A stretch of DNA of 64,000 nt from Metallyticus violacea. Its lineage: Eukaryota; Arthropoda; Insecta; Mantodea; Metallyticidae. The notes beneath the pieces are model-generated. The model worked only from the letters and a program-made list of their open reading frames with translations, was not told the origin of the DNA and made no database searches. This document shows positions 9,881 to 21,900 of this stretch, piece after piece (position 1 is the first letter of the stretch; every line of letters begins with the position of its first letter). The DNA lies in NCBI GenBank assembly GCA_030762175.1, contig CM060846.1, positions 238,202,512 through 238,266,511 on the forward strand. Direction: 5' to 3'. Made by a program: the position numbers and the translations under genes.

Positions 9881-11997
9881 TCCAATCCAATTGAGTAAAA
9901 TGAGATCATAATAAATTGACGTGATTTTTATATTCATCAAAATGTAATTATAAACTATTAGATTTATTGTTCAACGAAATTATTAGTATAATAAACAAAT
10001 GTTTGGAAATGTACTGTAATGTACTGATGCCTTTTCAAAGACTATAATCTATGAAAAGAATGGATTTCTGCATTCATCAGGTTGACAACGAACTTCTAGA
10101 ACTGCGATATATTGCAAGCATTATGAAGAGGCAGAGGCAGAGGCAAGGCGTGACAGAACTTATAGATTATAAAACTAAAGCCATTTGCTGTTCTCACTCT
10201 GAACCCACAATGATTAATGCCTGTATGTACCTACCAATTGCGTTAGTCTTTACTATGTACCAATACCACATTTAAAGTTCAGAATTTTCAACTCGGAGAT
10301 TTTAACAATACGTCTCAATTCCTCTGGCAAATACCATAAAGAAATTGTGGGGTCCACAACTAATACAGAATAATTAATTAATAAATATTTATTTCAATTA
10401 AATGTTAGATGGCGGTGTCTAAGAGTTTTTAAAGATTGTCAGTGAAAATTCATTAGCATTAAATTTACGATTATATAAAAACCGAATTTGTTAACAATAT
10501 ATAAACTGTGTGCATAAATTTAATTGTTTAACTATGTTACTGCAATGATGCCAGATATTCCATAAACACTACATCTAATCCTTTTACGCCGCATCCTTAC
10601 ATAGTTGAATAACTTTGATTATATTCTAATAGTTTGAGTGTGCCCAATCGATGCCAAGTTGTCAACAATTCCAATAACTAGTAATTACTTTTACAAGCGG
10701 ATCTTGCATCGTCTGACAGTTGTTTGGATAGTTGAAAGTCATTAAACTTTTGCACTAGTGTTAAAAGTGGTAGTAACTTTCAAACCGGTTTTCTCTATTA
10801 TTCCATTTTAATGTGATTTTCTACTACTAATATCAACGGATATCTAAGAATGACGTTATATGCTACATATAACACTTTAATTAATTATATGCTATACTAT
10901 GTTTTCATTAGTATTTTTCAGAAGTATTGTCAGTTCATTATACTTTCCTGTTAAATGCCCTTAATTCCTCAATCTGTTTGACTCCAGAAGATGAACTTTA
11001 CTATTCTCTGTCATTTCGAGAATGGCGCTTGTTTATTTTGTCTGCTATCCAAATTAGTACTTTCAGAGTTTGCTTCCTGTTTTGAGGATAAAGGCGGGAC
11101 CCGATATGCAGTGCTAATCATACTGTTCAATTTTGTTTAATGGATGCGAGTCCGAGGTTCCTTACAATATTGATGCTACAGGTCAGTTTGGCTTACGCGA
11201 AATTTTTAATTTTTACCTTGCTGCTATTATAAAATACATTCTTGTCTTATCTTCAAATTATACTAAATTTTTTCTATAACTGCACACTTTCCAAGCTTTC
11301 TTCCTAAATTCTGAAATATACTGCCAAGATATCTTTTATTGTCCAAATAATTATGTATCTTTGAACAATATTTCTATATTGCAACATATTTCTTTTTGCA
11401 TCTTGATCACAGTTTAGTAATACATGAATAACGATAGTCCGCAATAGAGTAATCATGTCAATGAATCTGGACGCAGCCGTTAATCCCAGACACTGGCACC
11501 TAACACTGAAAGCGAGTTGTTACTTTTACACACCTCAGTCTGAACTCAATTGAATGTCATCCATCGGTCTGGAACAAATTCACTGCCAAGAGCATGTTTT
11601 CCTCTCCATCCATTTGTAGTTAATTTAGTAGGGCATTTTTAAGACTGAGACCAGCCAAAATGCGTAACTGTTGCGCAATGACGGCATGTAGAGCTTTACA
11701 TCACAGCAATAAGAAATAGAGGCAAAAATCATACTAGATACTTTCTGTTTATTTCTGAGCAAACAGAAATACTTGTTCCTATTTAACACTATACCCCTGA
11801 TGCTAACGCAAGAGTATTTGAGTCAGCGTTTAACAATCACAAAGAAAACATATAGGTATAGCTATATTACCTTAGATTAAGTTTTATTTAGCAATGAGGT
11901 AAGTTAGCACGTAGAATGCATAGTTTCAGATTGTGTGTTTATATTAAACAATAGATTTCCTGATATATATGGTAGCTACTCTGCAATTGTTTAAGAC
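9881..11997. other. AT-rich, no gene seen
   Basis: A 74-codon frame at 10051-10275 includes a small GAGGCA tandem (10131-10145) and has no recognised motif. The rest has only short frames. No SINE head or transposon end recognised. Confidence 0.5.
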
Positions 11998-12070
11998 AAT
12001 GGTTCCCAAACTTTCCTTGACCTCTGGCCCCTTTTAAAGATTTCTCGCTCTCGCGAGCCCCATACTTAAA
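11998..12070 (+). mobile_element. hAT-like 5' terminal sequence
   Basis: The stretch begins CAATGGTTCCCAAACTTTCC and continues with a CCCCTTTTAAAGATTTCTCGC...GCGAGCCCC block. That closely matches the CAGTGGTTCCCAAAC...CGCGACCCC style of hAT-superfamily ends. I could not find a convincing matching 3' end; a weak candidate is GCTTCGCGGATCACAG at 13635-13651. If that holds, the mariner at 12284-13284 sits inside a hAT relic. No 8-bp duplication is visible. Confidence 0.4.
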
Positions 12071-12283
12071 ATTTAAAATTCCAATTTTTGCATCCCATAA
12101 AGTGTTTAACGTTGTTCGTCACTGGTTTACAAAATGTAAATATATCAAAAAACAAAAACAATTATTTCATATTTGCCTTTTTATTAATAATACTAATCAT
12201 GACAATAACATTACATTCAAACGAGTATATAAAGCGTACAAAGCATTCATATTAATTATACTTAAGAATAAGAATATACTTAA

Positions 12284-13284
12284 GGGTGTTCTAAAAGTTC
12301 TCGGCCTGATTTTAAGGTGTCGTGAAGATAGCCAAATTAATATGAATTTGTTAAGTATTAATCTGTAGATGGTGCACTGTAAAGTTTTAACGCGTAAGTA
12401 CAGTCACTTGTTTGTGACGATGGTGCAAACATACTATTTTTAACATTTTCTACTGAAATACCAGCTGTGATAAAGTACTTCGTTTTCAAAGGTTTAATGC
12501 CAACAAAAATACAAAATGAGTAGGATTCCACATTAATGAATTCTTTCCCTTCGTTTTCGACGGTTAAAAAGTGGACTCTAGACCAAAAACGCGCTTGAAT
12601 GAACATTTCACAGGAATGTTAGAGTTCTTTAAACGCAATTCCAGTGAGTTTCTCCGATGTTTAATAACAATAGATGAAACATGAATTCATCACTACACGC
12701 CAGAGAGGGAGGAGCAGTCCAAACCGTGTGTGGCAACAGGTGAAAGTGCACCAAAGAAAGCTAAAACGGTTCCATCTACAGGAAAAGTAATGGTTACGGT
12801 TTTCAGGGATTCTCATGGTGTGTGCTCGTAGACTACCTCTAGAAGGGCTGAACCCTCACCGGGGAGTATTACGTTTCATTACTGGATAAACTGAAGGATA
12901 CTATTCATGCTAAACGTCCACATATTGCGAAAAAGAAAGTTATTTTTCATCACGATAATGCGCCAACTTGCACCTCTGGGATTTTTGCTGCAAAATTGTA
13001 TGACTTTGCTTCCAAGTGTTTCCACATCCATCATATTCACCGGATTTAGCTCCCAGCGATTACTTTTTGTTTCCAAAACAGAAGAAATAGGATTTAATCA
13101 AATGAGATTGAAGCTGAGAGATGTTTATTTTCCACGGTTGGACAAATCGTATTTTACTGAGGGTATTAAAGAGCTGGACAGTCGTTAGATTTAATGTATT
13201 GTGTTAAAAGGTGACTATGTGGAAAACAAAATATTTCTTTTAAATTTTGTTTTCTTGGTCAGGCCTTGAGCTTTTAGAACGATC
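12284..13284 (+). mobile_element. mariner element, internally deleted, with readable inverted ends
   Basis: The terminal inverted repeats share GTTCTAAAAGttCtcGGCCTGA (left about 12288-12309, right about 13258-13280 on the other strand). At about 1.0 kb the element is shorter than the usual 1.25-1.3 kb. The interior encodes a decayed transposase in the same orientation; the next entry describes it. A mariner transposase cuts and pastes its own element at TA dinucleotides. The exact TA target bases are unclear because both ends have drifted. Confidence 0.82.
12435..13231 (+). pseudogene. mariner transposase pseudogene (DD34D type)
   Basis: Motifs in order: an N-terminal helix-turn-helix relic (VIKYFVFKGL), FSTVKKW near 12554 directly followed by LDQKRA, the first catalytic Asp in ITIDET (12663-12682), GESAPKKAKTVPSTGKVM (about 12740-12793), the second Asp in FHHDNAP (12943-12965), the third Asp in PSDY (13052-13063), and the C-terminal signature LKGDYVEN (about 13207-13231). 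The jump from STVKKW to LDQKRA removes the second helix-turn-helix and linker. Several stops and frameshifts remain. All three catalytic Asp codons survive in different frames, but the gene is dead. Confidence 0.85.
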
Positions 13285-16189
13285 CTTGCATTAAGCATGA
13301 CATGTTGCTCGTTCACTCTAAATCCTGAATGAGAAGGATAGTATTGAACATCACTTATAAGATATATTGGTCTTAATACCATAAAATTGCATTCTGAGTA
13401 CTTGTTCTGCATTTTCAATCGGTTTCTATACTTCTAGTTTAGATAAATGGGTGAATAAAACAATTTTTCATACATTTAAGTTGTTATAAAAGACATTAAA
13501 CTTTAATTTATCTCAATAAATATACAGAGAAAATTTGTATCTTATTGCGTTTACTCGTAATTCATTCTTTGTGTTTATAAATTAAAAACAAATGCTGTTA
13601 ACAGTATTCTAATGCTTCACGGATCCTCTGGGAGGGCTTCGCGGATCACAGTATTCTAGAAAATACATTGAAAAAAACGTTTTCATTTTATTATTATGAA
13701 TAAATGTTTATGTACTTCATATCGAACGATTTCCTCCAGACACTCAAAGTAATTTGTTATAAATATGTGAGTTCTTCGCGTTAATGTTGATACAATTAAA
13801 ATAGTATTACTAATAAATATTCATTTTTTTATTTATTTATTTTTTTTTTTAGTTTTTAAAGTTTTAATTAATTTGACATTAATTCTGAAGTAAATTATAA
13901 AAATTATGGAATAGTTACGACCATATCACAAGAGCATAGGATAAGTGTTTTTTTAAATGGAGAAAATTAATATTAAAACCCGAGCTCAAAATACGTACAA
14001 TCGTAAAATATTACTTTATTATATTTCCAAGGGAAATTGATGCGCTTTACAATTGCTGCAGCAAGTGATTATCTTCATCAGTTATAAGTCAAGTGGGTAG
14101 ACTCAAGTAATACCGCGACCGTTTCGTTAATTATTGTCCGGGCCAGAGAAACGAAGAACTAAATGTTACTAAGCCCCTGATAGCCTCCAAGGGTGTCATT
14201 AAGGGAAGCGCAACTGCCCCTCAGACAACCTTAACAACGGTTTTCTAGAGCAGTTTGCTATTTTTCAGCCCTTCAGTTGTCCGCACGGGCCTCAGTATAC
14301 GCCATCATCGACCCATCCTTTTCGGAATAATTCCTCAAAAATACCGAGAATCAAATGTAAGACTTCCGGGACAACAGACAGAAATCTGACCATTAGATAA
14401 CTGAAGCGGTTAATGAACCAAGGAAAAGTAATCAGCTGTTATTGTTCCAACTTCAGTAACAGCCTCAGTAAAACTGATGAGACAATTTGAGCAGAAAACA
14501 GGAAATGTTGCAGTTGCATGGAAAACTCATACCATCAAAGAGCTTTAAATTCAACTTTAAAAAGCTCGTTATTTTTTTACGGATATTACTTCCAGAAAGT
14601 TAATTTCACGCTTATTATTCATTTTCAAGGGCAAAATCCTGGCTGAAAAAGTAAGTTAAACTGGGGATAAACGAGTACTTCATTTTGACTGATGGTTTCT
14701 ATTGAATTAATTGAAGTACGAACTGAATTAATTGACCTCGTAGATGCAATGCATTGGATCCCAGAGGCAACTACTGAATTCTTCCGTTCGCTTTTGTAGC
14801 ACCCCGTACATTGATAGAGTGTTAGCTTTTTTATTCAGCCCATTCGCTCTTTCACTCCGTGAGATGGTTCCGACTTTGGTGCGAACTCTGAGGAGTCTCA
14901 GCGGTACTTAGAAATGCAGCGATGGAGTCATGGGTGTGGATTGGTCTCGGTGAGGCACATGGGCTAAAACTAATGAGATATTGAGTAAGGGCAACATGCG
15001 ATAGTGAACTACCTCAAACGCTTGAGTTATCCACCTTTAGAGTTGGAGAGGTTGAGTGCTACAACTGTTCCAGATCTTACTACCATTTGTTAGAAGCTTG
15101 GCCTAGCAAGTTTAAGCAGCGCATAGCTTCTATCCCCCGGTCCGTTTAAAGTTATAACTTTAGGGCGTATCTTTACTGTTATAAAGTTCTATATAAGTAC
15201 TACAAATATATTTTATGCATGGATTGTACACCGTGCATGCTTAAGTATGACACAATTAGACGAAGGAAAAATTAATAAAAATATAAAGCAATAATAAAAA
15301 TTAATAAATAATTTCAAATGAGAAGGTTGGTATTTACAGATATATGAATGGAAAGAACTTGCATATTATTTACAATGTGTTCTAACCCGAAAATAACTTG
15401 CTTTTACCTTGGCACATTTGGCTAAGAAAATGCTCATATTCAACCAATTACTGTGATGCGCAAACAGGTCCCAACATGTCAATCCACCTCTAATTTCGCT
15501 AACAGCTTTTTAACTTCTACCTATTTATGGAAAGCCTAAGGGGGTGGCTTCGCCGTGTAGTCGGTGGTACAAGGAGGAGTCCTTTTTTATGTCCGTTCGC
15601 TGTATTACTTTGAAACACCGGATGCAATAACGACCCTCTCTTTACTATACATTTTTGCTCAGAGAAATAGTGCACACTTTGTTTTGACATTTGAAGCAGA
15701 ACTGTGAAGAAGGGTCTGTGTTATTATCTTTCAGAGGTACAAGGATATATAATATTTCTTTTGTTTCATCTAGTCATGCACTTAGTTTTACTTTATGATA
15801 AAAGATGCAATCACTATCCATAAGTTTATCACACGAAATGTGCTTTAAAATTGAGAAACAAGGGCCTAGGATAAACACAAAATGTACAAGCTGAGTTTCC
15901 AATACGAATCTATAAGAATCATATACAGCTAACCTGTTTTACTACGCAGGTAGTGTTATTTTTTGTTTGGAAAATGAATGTTTCCTTATTCTCAAAATGA
16001 AATATAGAATCAGATAACAGCAACGATAGTGTTGAAATATCATCAAGTGCCATAAGAAAGATGAGGACAAAATTAGATTTAGAAAAGTAATTCAAATAAA
16101 GAAAAGTCAAAGTAAAGCGATAAGAGATAGCGGTAAATGGTGTTGGGTTGTTGAAAAAGTATAAGAGCAAGAGGTTCTTTGTATTGGAT
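13285..16189. other. No gene seen
   Basis: AT-rich to 13.9 kb. Bases 14100-15150 and 15530-15600 have higher GC, but no frame of useful length and no recognised repeat. The word ACAGTATTCTA occurs at 13601-13611 and 13648-13658, flanking a 36-bp GC-richer insert. The minus-strand frame at 15919-16170 has no motif. Confidence 0.5.
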
Positions 16190-16612
16190 GAGACGGAGAG
16201 TCTCAGACATAATGTCGCAACGAGGGCAAATTTTAGTCCGCTGAGTCTCCGGAAGGAAGGGGTTCGGTGAGGGATACGAAGGGTGGCCAGGCTTTTGGGA
16301 AGGCAGGTATGTGTGCTAGTGTGGTCAAATTTGTGTTTTTTATTTATTGCGACGCCGGCGGAGTCTCCTCTAAGGAGTCCCAGCCCCTCGGAAGGATTAA
16401 GTCATACCAGACTCCAGAGAAAGCAAACGTCGCTCACCTGGCCCGAGAACCTGAAAGGATGAACAAGGAAATGAAATAAGGCACAAGAAAATTCGTGTAA
16501 AGTAAATATCCATCCCCGCATTGGACTAAATGAGTAATGAAACCACGAAAAACAAAAGGCAAGGATGGGATTTGAGCCCAGGACCTCCCGTTAGCACCTG
16601 AGGCATCCTGCT
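16190..16612 (-). mobile_element. SINE3, long copy
   Basis: Minus-strand order: GCCTCAGGTGCTAACGGGAGG, a box B-like GGGCTCAAATCCC (about 16565-16580), GTTTTTCGTGGTTTCATTACTC, GATATTTACTTTACACGAATTTTC, GTGCCTTATTTCATTTCC, and distally GCCTGGCCACCC...CCCTCACCGAACCCCTTCC. The distal block matches CCTGGCCACCC...CCATCTCATCTCTTCC in the 42.8 kb copy, so the family has a conserved body of about 400 bp or more. Frames at 16267-16479 and 16434-16679 are by-products. Confidence 0.75.
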
Positions 16613-17397
16613 CATAAAAAACTAATAGAGCATTGTAAATGTAAAGATCAGGGGACGAACAACTTCTGAAGAGAAGCATACTTAAACAAACAACCGAAAA
16701 TGTTCATCTCAATACAGGAAAATCATTTTGTGTCCAGACAGATGCATGGCCCAATAAAAAGATTAGCTAACCCTTGCACTGTAGAGCTAATTTACTAATT
16801 CACACTTTTTGACGAAACTTGTCAAAACGTCTCTGCTTGGAATACGGTTTTCTTCTTTGCAACAAACCTCGCATTGATTGGGGGGGGGGGGAAGAAAAAA
16901 GAAAAGGAAAAAAGTGTCTAATGTGCACACATTTCTGAATGGGAGTATGTCATTAAGGTGGATCCTTGGTTTCATGAAGCTTTGAAGCCATTGAAATGAA
17001 AGGGAAAGATTTCATAAACTTTGATACATTGACACTCATCAGAGTTTAAAGTTACGAAGGCTCTGTAAATGGAATTAACGCAGAGTGAACCTTCTGGCAC
17101 GTGTGTTGGGTGTGAGAGAATGGCAGAATACTCTTACTTTATTCATATTTTTCTTGACAGTTTGATTGAGCAATCTAATGATCTGCCAATCACGAGAGTA
17201 AGACCATATGTATATATCAACTAGGTCTTAGCACTTTGCGAAAAGGATTACTTATTAAAGTTATAAGATTTTTTAGTATACACTAAAAGGTAATAATTAT
17301 TATTTTGCTTCAAATCTATAATTCATCACTGCCAAACAATTTAAGTTTTTCTTACAATATTTGATCCATGAAGTAATATTTATATGCTAAATGCGCC
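16613..17397. other. No gene seen; poly-G run
   Basis: A run of twelve Gs followed by an A/G-rich tract lies at 16880-16915. No other feature was recognised. Confidence 0.6.
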
Positions 17398-17412
17398 TAT
17401 AAGATGTTTAGA

Positions 17413-17683
17413 GAGTAGTATTTAACGCCCGTTTTTACTACTGAGGCATCAAGGCGGTGGACACTGATGATACAAGAGATGAAATGATAAATTGGGATAT
17501 TTTTTAAGGAAGGAAACATTCCAGTCCTAAGTTTAGGGTACCTCCCCGGCATTTGCCATTTATGAGGACTGAGGAAAACATGGAATAAACCTCAGTCAGG
17601 AAGGACGGTCCTGCTGGGATTCGAACCCCAGACCTCCCGCTCACGAGTCCACGCCTTAATGACCTCGGCCACCCGTGGCGATT
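17413..17683 (-). mobile_element. SINE1, full-length copy
   Basis: Reversed SINE1 with the tail motif AACGCCCGTTTTTACTAC at 17424, CATTTGCCATTTATGAGGAC in the body, B box reversed (GGGATTCGAACCCC) near 17616, and the head ending CGGCCACCCGTGG. It is flanked by an exact 15-bp duplication, TATAAGATGTTTAGA, at 17398-17412 and 17684-17698. The minus-strand open frame across it is a SINE by-product. Confidence 0.92.
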
Positions 17684-17698
17684 TATAAGATGTTTAGA

Positions 17699-18779
17699 CA
17701 AACTTAGGGGTAACGATAATGATTTACCTTAATATATCGCATGTTCAGTACAGTACAGAAAAACAATATTTTTCTTTTATTGTTTAGTGTTTGTAATTAC
17801 TTTTTAATGGTTAACAATTTATTTTTTCATTATATGAATGGTACATAACATTACATATAGATTTACTGCAAGTGTAAGAGTACCTTTTTTACTTTGATTA
17901 CCTTATCCTGTAAATTAAGTTTTGTTTGAATATAATGGTGTCTGAAAATGTAGTTATCGAATTAGATAAAAATTCTTTTGAGAGAAAGGGATGATTACTT
18001 CACTTCTAACAGCCCATTTATTTTCTTATGTTTAAATGATGCAATGATTTATTTCTTCAGTTGCCTAAATAACGTTACATTTATAAGGTGGTTTTAATAT
18101 ATTATATTTTGTGTACAATAGACAGAATAGTGAAAGAAGGAGCTTCGGCTCTTTACATTGCTTGTAAAATTTTAAGAGAATTTTTAAAATTAATAATTTT
18201 ATTTTAGCAGTAACTGTGTATGTAATAAGATATAAAAGAGCCAAAAGAAAAGTTGATTTTGAAAAAAGTAAAAACAAAATACCATTATACAAAGCAGAAA
18301 CCAAATGTTCTGTTATTTTCTGGGGGGAAAAAAAACACATTTCAGCTTTTCTAAATCAAAAAGTTTAAGAATTTCTCTAGCAGCATATGATTGAGAAATT
18401 TCCAGCCGTACAAGAGGTAATGATACAACTACAATATATCTATTACTTACAGCAGAGAATAACGAATACACTTCATCTTCATCTGCCACATTTACACCAG
18501 ATTTTCTTTTATTTTGTTCTAACAGATCGGATTGCAGAAAGCAGTCGTACTGTATTCTTCTTTCGCCTGTATTTGTAATAAATCTTTCATTGTCAAGTCT
18601 CCTTCATGCTTCCGTTTAGTAGATGCCGTTAACACTGAATTTTTAATATTATTTAAATTCCCACGGTTTCCTTGTTACCATTCAGTTCCTTTATATTTCT
18701 CGTATATTCTGCTTCGTCGAATACTTTGGAGTTTGAAGATGCTCCGGACCAAATTTTAATATTAGCATGTAAAATATTA
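17699..18779. other. AT-rich, no gene seen
   Basis: Short overlapping frames on both strands (18065-18340, 18387-18578, 18532-18759) have no motifs. Confidence 0.5.
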
Positions 18780-19015
18780 GACCACCTCCTTGGTCTATGG
18801 TTAGCGTTGCTAGTTGCTGGCAGCGAGGCCCGGGTTCGATTTTGGGTACCTACTTAGGAATTTTTCTAAAGGGAAATCTGAAACGTAGTCGACATGTTGA
18901 TCACATGCAACACTGCTCTCTATCTATGAAGTCGAAAGAGGGAGGTAGAGATCGCGGCGGCGGCAGCACATGGCTCACCCCGGGTTGTAGCACCAAATGA
19001 GAACAAGAAGAAAAC
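18780..19015 (+). mobile_element. SINE4, copy with tRNA-like head
   Basis: The head CTTGGTCTATGGTTAGCGTT...GGCCCGGGTTCGATTTTGGG resembles tRNA-Glu-type genes (A box TGGTCTATGGTTAG, B box GGTTCGATTTT). The body has CAACACTGCTCTCTATCTATG, GGGAGGTAGAGATCG, a CGGCGGCGGCAG block and GTAGCACCAAATGAGAA. The tail is AACAAGAAGAAAA. No clean target-site duplication is visible; AAAATATTA/AAAACTATTA is a weak candidate. Confidence 0.75.
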
Positions 19016-21259
19016 TATTACGGAATAAAATATGTCATCAATCATTAGAATAGCAATTATTGGGCTAGCTGATATTATAATTACAATACAGTTTTAACAG
19101 AACAGGTAGGAATGGTTTAATATAGTAACAGAATTTTAGAGATGGTGAAAGGTCCTTAATTGACTCGGTGCACTGCATGGAAAACATGTACTCACGTAAG
19201 TTTCTGATAATAATACGAGTTCTTTTTATAACCATAATTGTTTTGCTCCTAGACGTAGATTCTAACACAAATTAAATTATATAATTATCGTTAGCAATGA
19301 CGAATTTCTGATGGTGGTGCATTTGTAATATCTGTTTGTTTGAAAAAATTAGAGAAAACAATTGGAAAAATTCTCAAAATTAGATCACTATTAAACAAGA
19401 TTAACAGCTATAAAATGTGTTGATTTTTACGTGGTTCTTCTTTACATAAAGTTACAGTTAATATATTCTATTAATAATAACACTCAATCTTTCGTTAAAT
19501 GAAAAGAAAGAAAGTAGATATATTAATTATACTCGTAGTTGGAATTAGAAAATATAGAAAAGGAAAACGTTTATCTTTAAAATTAACATATCTATTTAAC
19601 TACAAAATTGTGGAAATAGTGCTAATAGCTTTAGTTCATGTGTGAGTGCGATAGAACAATTTCACTTAATGTACGTTTTACTTGAGCAAGTTTGAACAGT
19701 AGCTTATATACAATTATACCATATATACTGCATACTATTTTCAAAATATTAATATTTCATTATCGGTACAGGCCAATGCATAGTTTATAACGTGTGGCTG
19801 CGCTCATTGAGCCCGGCAATGGTTAAAGAATTGCTCATCTTTTATCGGGAAGAAACTGTTCGAGCCCTGCAGGTAATCTAACGGAATGCTGATTCTTAGC
19901 AGTTCAGCAATTATGAGACTTATTTCTCTTCGTATATGACAGAAATCTTTTCAATTACATTGTAAAATAAACTAGTTCTGCCTTTTAAAGATCGTTTGGT
20001 TAATGTCGGTCACTGCCGGATTTAAATGTTTTAAGTATTAGTATAATGGTGGGCATTTTTCATTCGGCTTCATTTTGGCTTTTAAACTATTTTTTTAGCA
20101 TGTATTATCTCTTATAAGTAAACCTAGACTCTTTACTGGGGAGCTATCAGTTATAGACGATTGGAAGTGATACTTGGAAAGGCGATGGGACAGGAACCAT
20201 TGGACGTATACCTTTATCAGACGGTGTATACATATGTGTTTGTGTAGTCAAGAATGAAAACTTGCAGTAAAAACAGAATTACTTAGAAACAGCTGTCACA
20301 TTACATTCATTCATGCACATTTAATTTAAACTATCTCGATTGAATCGGATGATTCCATATGCATTTTGTAAAATAAGTTACTTTACTAATCAGCTGATTT
20401 CAACTGCGTGTGTTTTTTACATACCGGGAGTTAACTTTTGTGATAAGTGTGCTGATGCGTGCATTCTTGATGAGATGCTCATAGTAAAATGTTTTTCTTT
20501 ATTTAATCACTTCATGAATGCTATTGCCTTTCATTTTTCTAAGTGCTGCGATTTCGTCAGTTATTAGTAGATAATTTTACATTCTTACAATTGTTTATTT
20601 ATTTACTTATTTTTCATGAAATTAAATCCTTCAGATAAAATGGATTGCACTTAACGATTTTCAAACATCACATTTCAACATTTTATCGTACGTTCTACGA
20701 GACCATTAGCAATTAAAATCTGCATCAGTTATGCCAGGTGTTCATATTATTGTGTTCATGCTGCTAACATGCTGGTAAAGTGGCGAAATCTACTTGTAAA
20801 TAACAGGATCCAGAGATTACCAAAACAGTGACAGCTGTGCATCAGCAACGATAGTTGTGTCGAAAAAGTCCTGAGTGATACCTTACCTGCACTATTAAAA
20901 TTCAAACGATGTAGAGAGCGCAGGAAGGCTTTCAATGACATATCTTTATCATTATTAATTACTAAATGAAACTGATATTACAGTATACAAAGTGAATATA
21001 GCAGCTAAATGAACTTTCGGTTACCAACTGGTCTCAAACTGCTGGTATGCGGGCATCCAAAGCGAAAGAGCAGCATGTGCTGTATTTAATCTGTTTACTA
21101 ACTTCTTGGGTTAAATATCCGACCAGTTTGTCTTTTGTCAAATATAGTAGCTCTAGGTATATTTATCATTTATGTATCAGCAACAGTCCTGAAGTTGTAA
21201 TACATTTGCGAAATGATCATTGAAACTGCTGAACAATAACGAAAACGTAATACCACCCT
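19016..21259. other. AT-rich, no gene seen; weak tRNA-like patch
   Basis: At 19805-19875 a patch reads GAGCCCGGCAATGGTTAAAG...CTGTTCGAGCCCTGCAGG, with loose A- and B-box likeness. It may be an old SINE head or chance. Frames at 19065-19268, 20340-20567 and 20756-20941 have no motifs. Confidence 0.4.
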
Positions 21260-21271
21260 TCACTCGCTAAA

Positions 21272-21580
21272 ATCGTCGCGGGTGGCCGAGGTCGTTAAGT
21301 CGCGGATTCGTGAACGGGAGGTGTTCTGGGGTTCAAATTCCGCCAGGACCGTCCTCCCTGACTGAGGTTTTTCCAAATTTTCCCACGTGCTCAAAAACGG
21401 CAAATGCCGAGGAGGTACCCTAAACTTAGGCCTGGAACGTTTCCTTCCTTAAAAATAAATTCTTTCCCAATATATCATATCATTTCATGTATCATCAGTG
21501 TCCACCGCCTGTGGTGTCTCAGTAGTAAAAACGGACGTTAAACACCATTCATTCATTCATTCATTCATTCATTCATTCAT
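21272..21580 (+). mobile_element. SINE1 with (ATTC)n tail
   Basis: Complete SINE1: GGTGGCCGAGGTCGTTAAG head, GGGGTTCAAATTCCGCC B box with one change, GGCAAATGCCGAGGAGG body, GGACGTTAAACACC 3' end. The tail is an ATTC array (21547-21580). An exact 12-bp duplication, TCACTCGCTAAA, flanks it (21260-21271 and 21581-21592). The ATTC tail rather than poly-A suggests the 3' repeat style of the partner LINE. Confidence 0.9.
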
Positions 21581-21592
21581 TCACTCGCTAAA

Positions 21593-21900
21593 GCAGCAAT
21601 AAGCAACGGCAAATTACTCTGCCCTTAATTATTATACCACTTTATGTATATACTGCACTGTATGTACCTAAACTGAGGTTTGAAGTTCTCTCCTGCTATT
21701 TCTACTAAGTAATGTCACTTGAGAAGTCAAAATATTACATTTAAGTGAATTCTGGAAGTAACATGCTAAAATATACATAATAAATAAATGCGTAAGTAAG
21801 ATGCCAACTTTAGTAATAAATTGTTACATAAATCAAAGATACATCGCCTACAGTTTACCGTTCCCTAGTTTCGGTGACGTACAAGAACAGCGCTCCTGCA
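21593..21900. other. No gene seen
   Basis: AT-rich spacer between SINE1 and the piggyBac-like element. Confidence 0.6.

Noticed and set aside
16861..16920. G-quadruplex
   Set aside because: A single run of twelve Gs without further G-tracts at suitable spacing; more likely a homopolymer or sequencing artefact.
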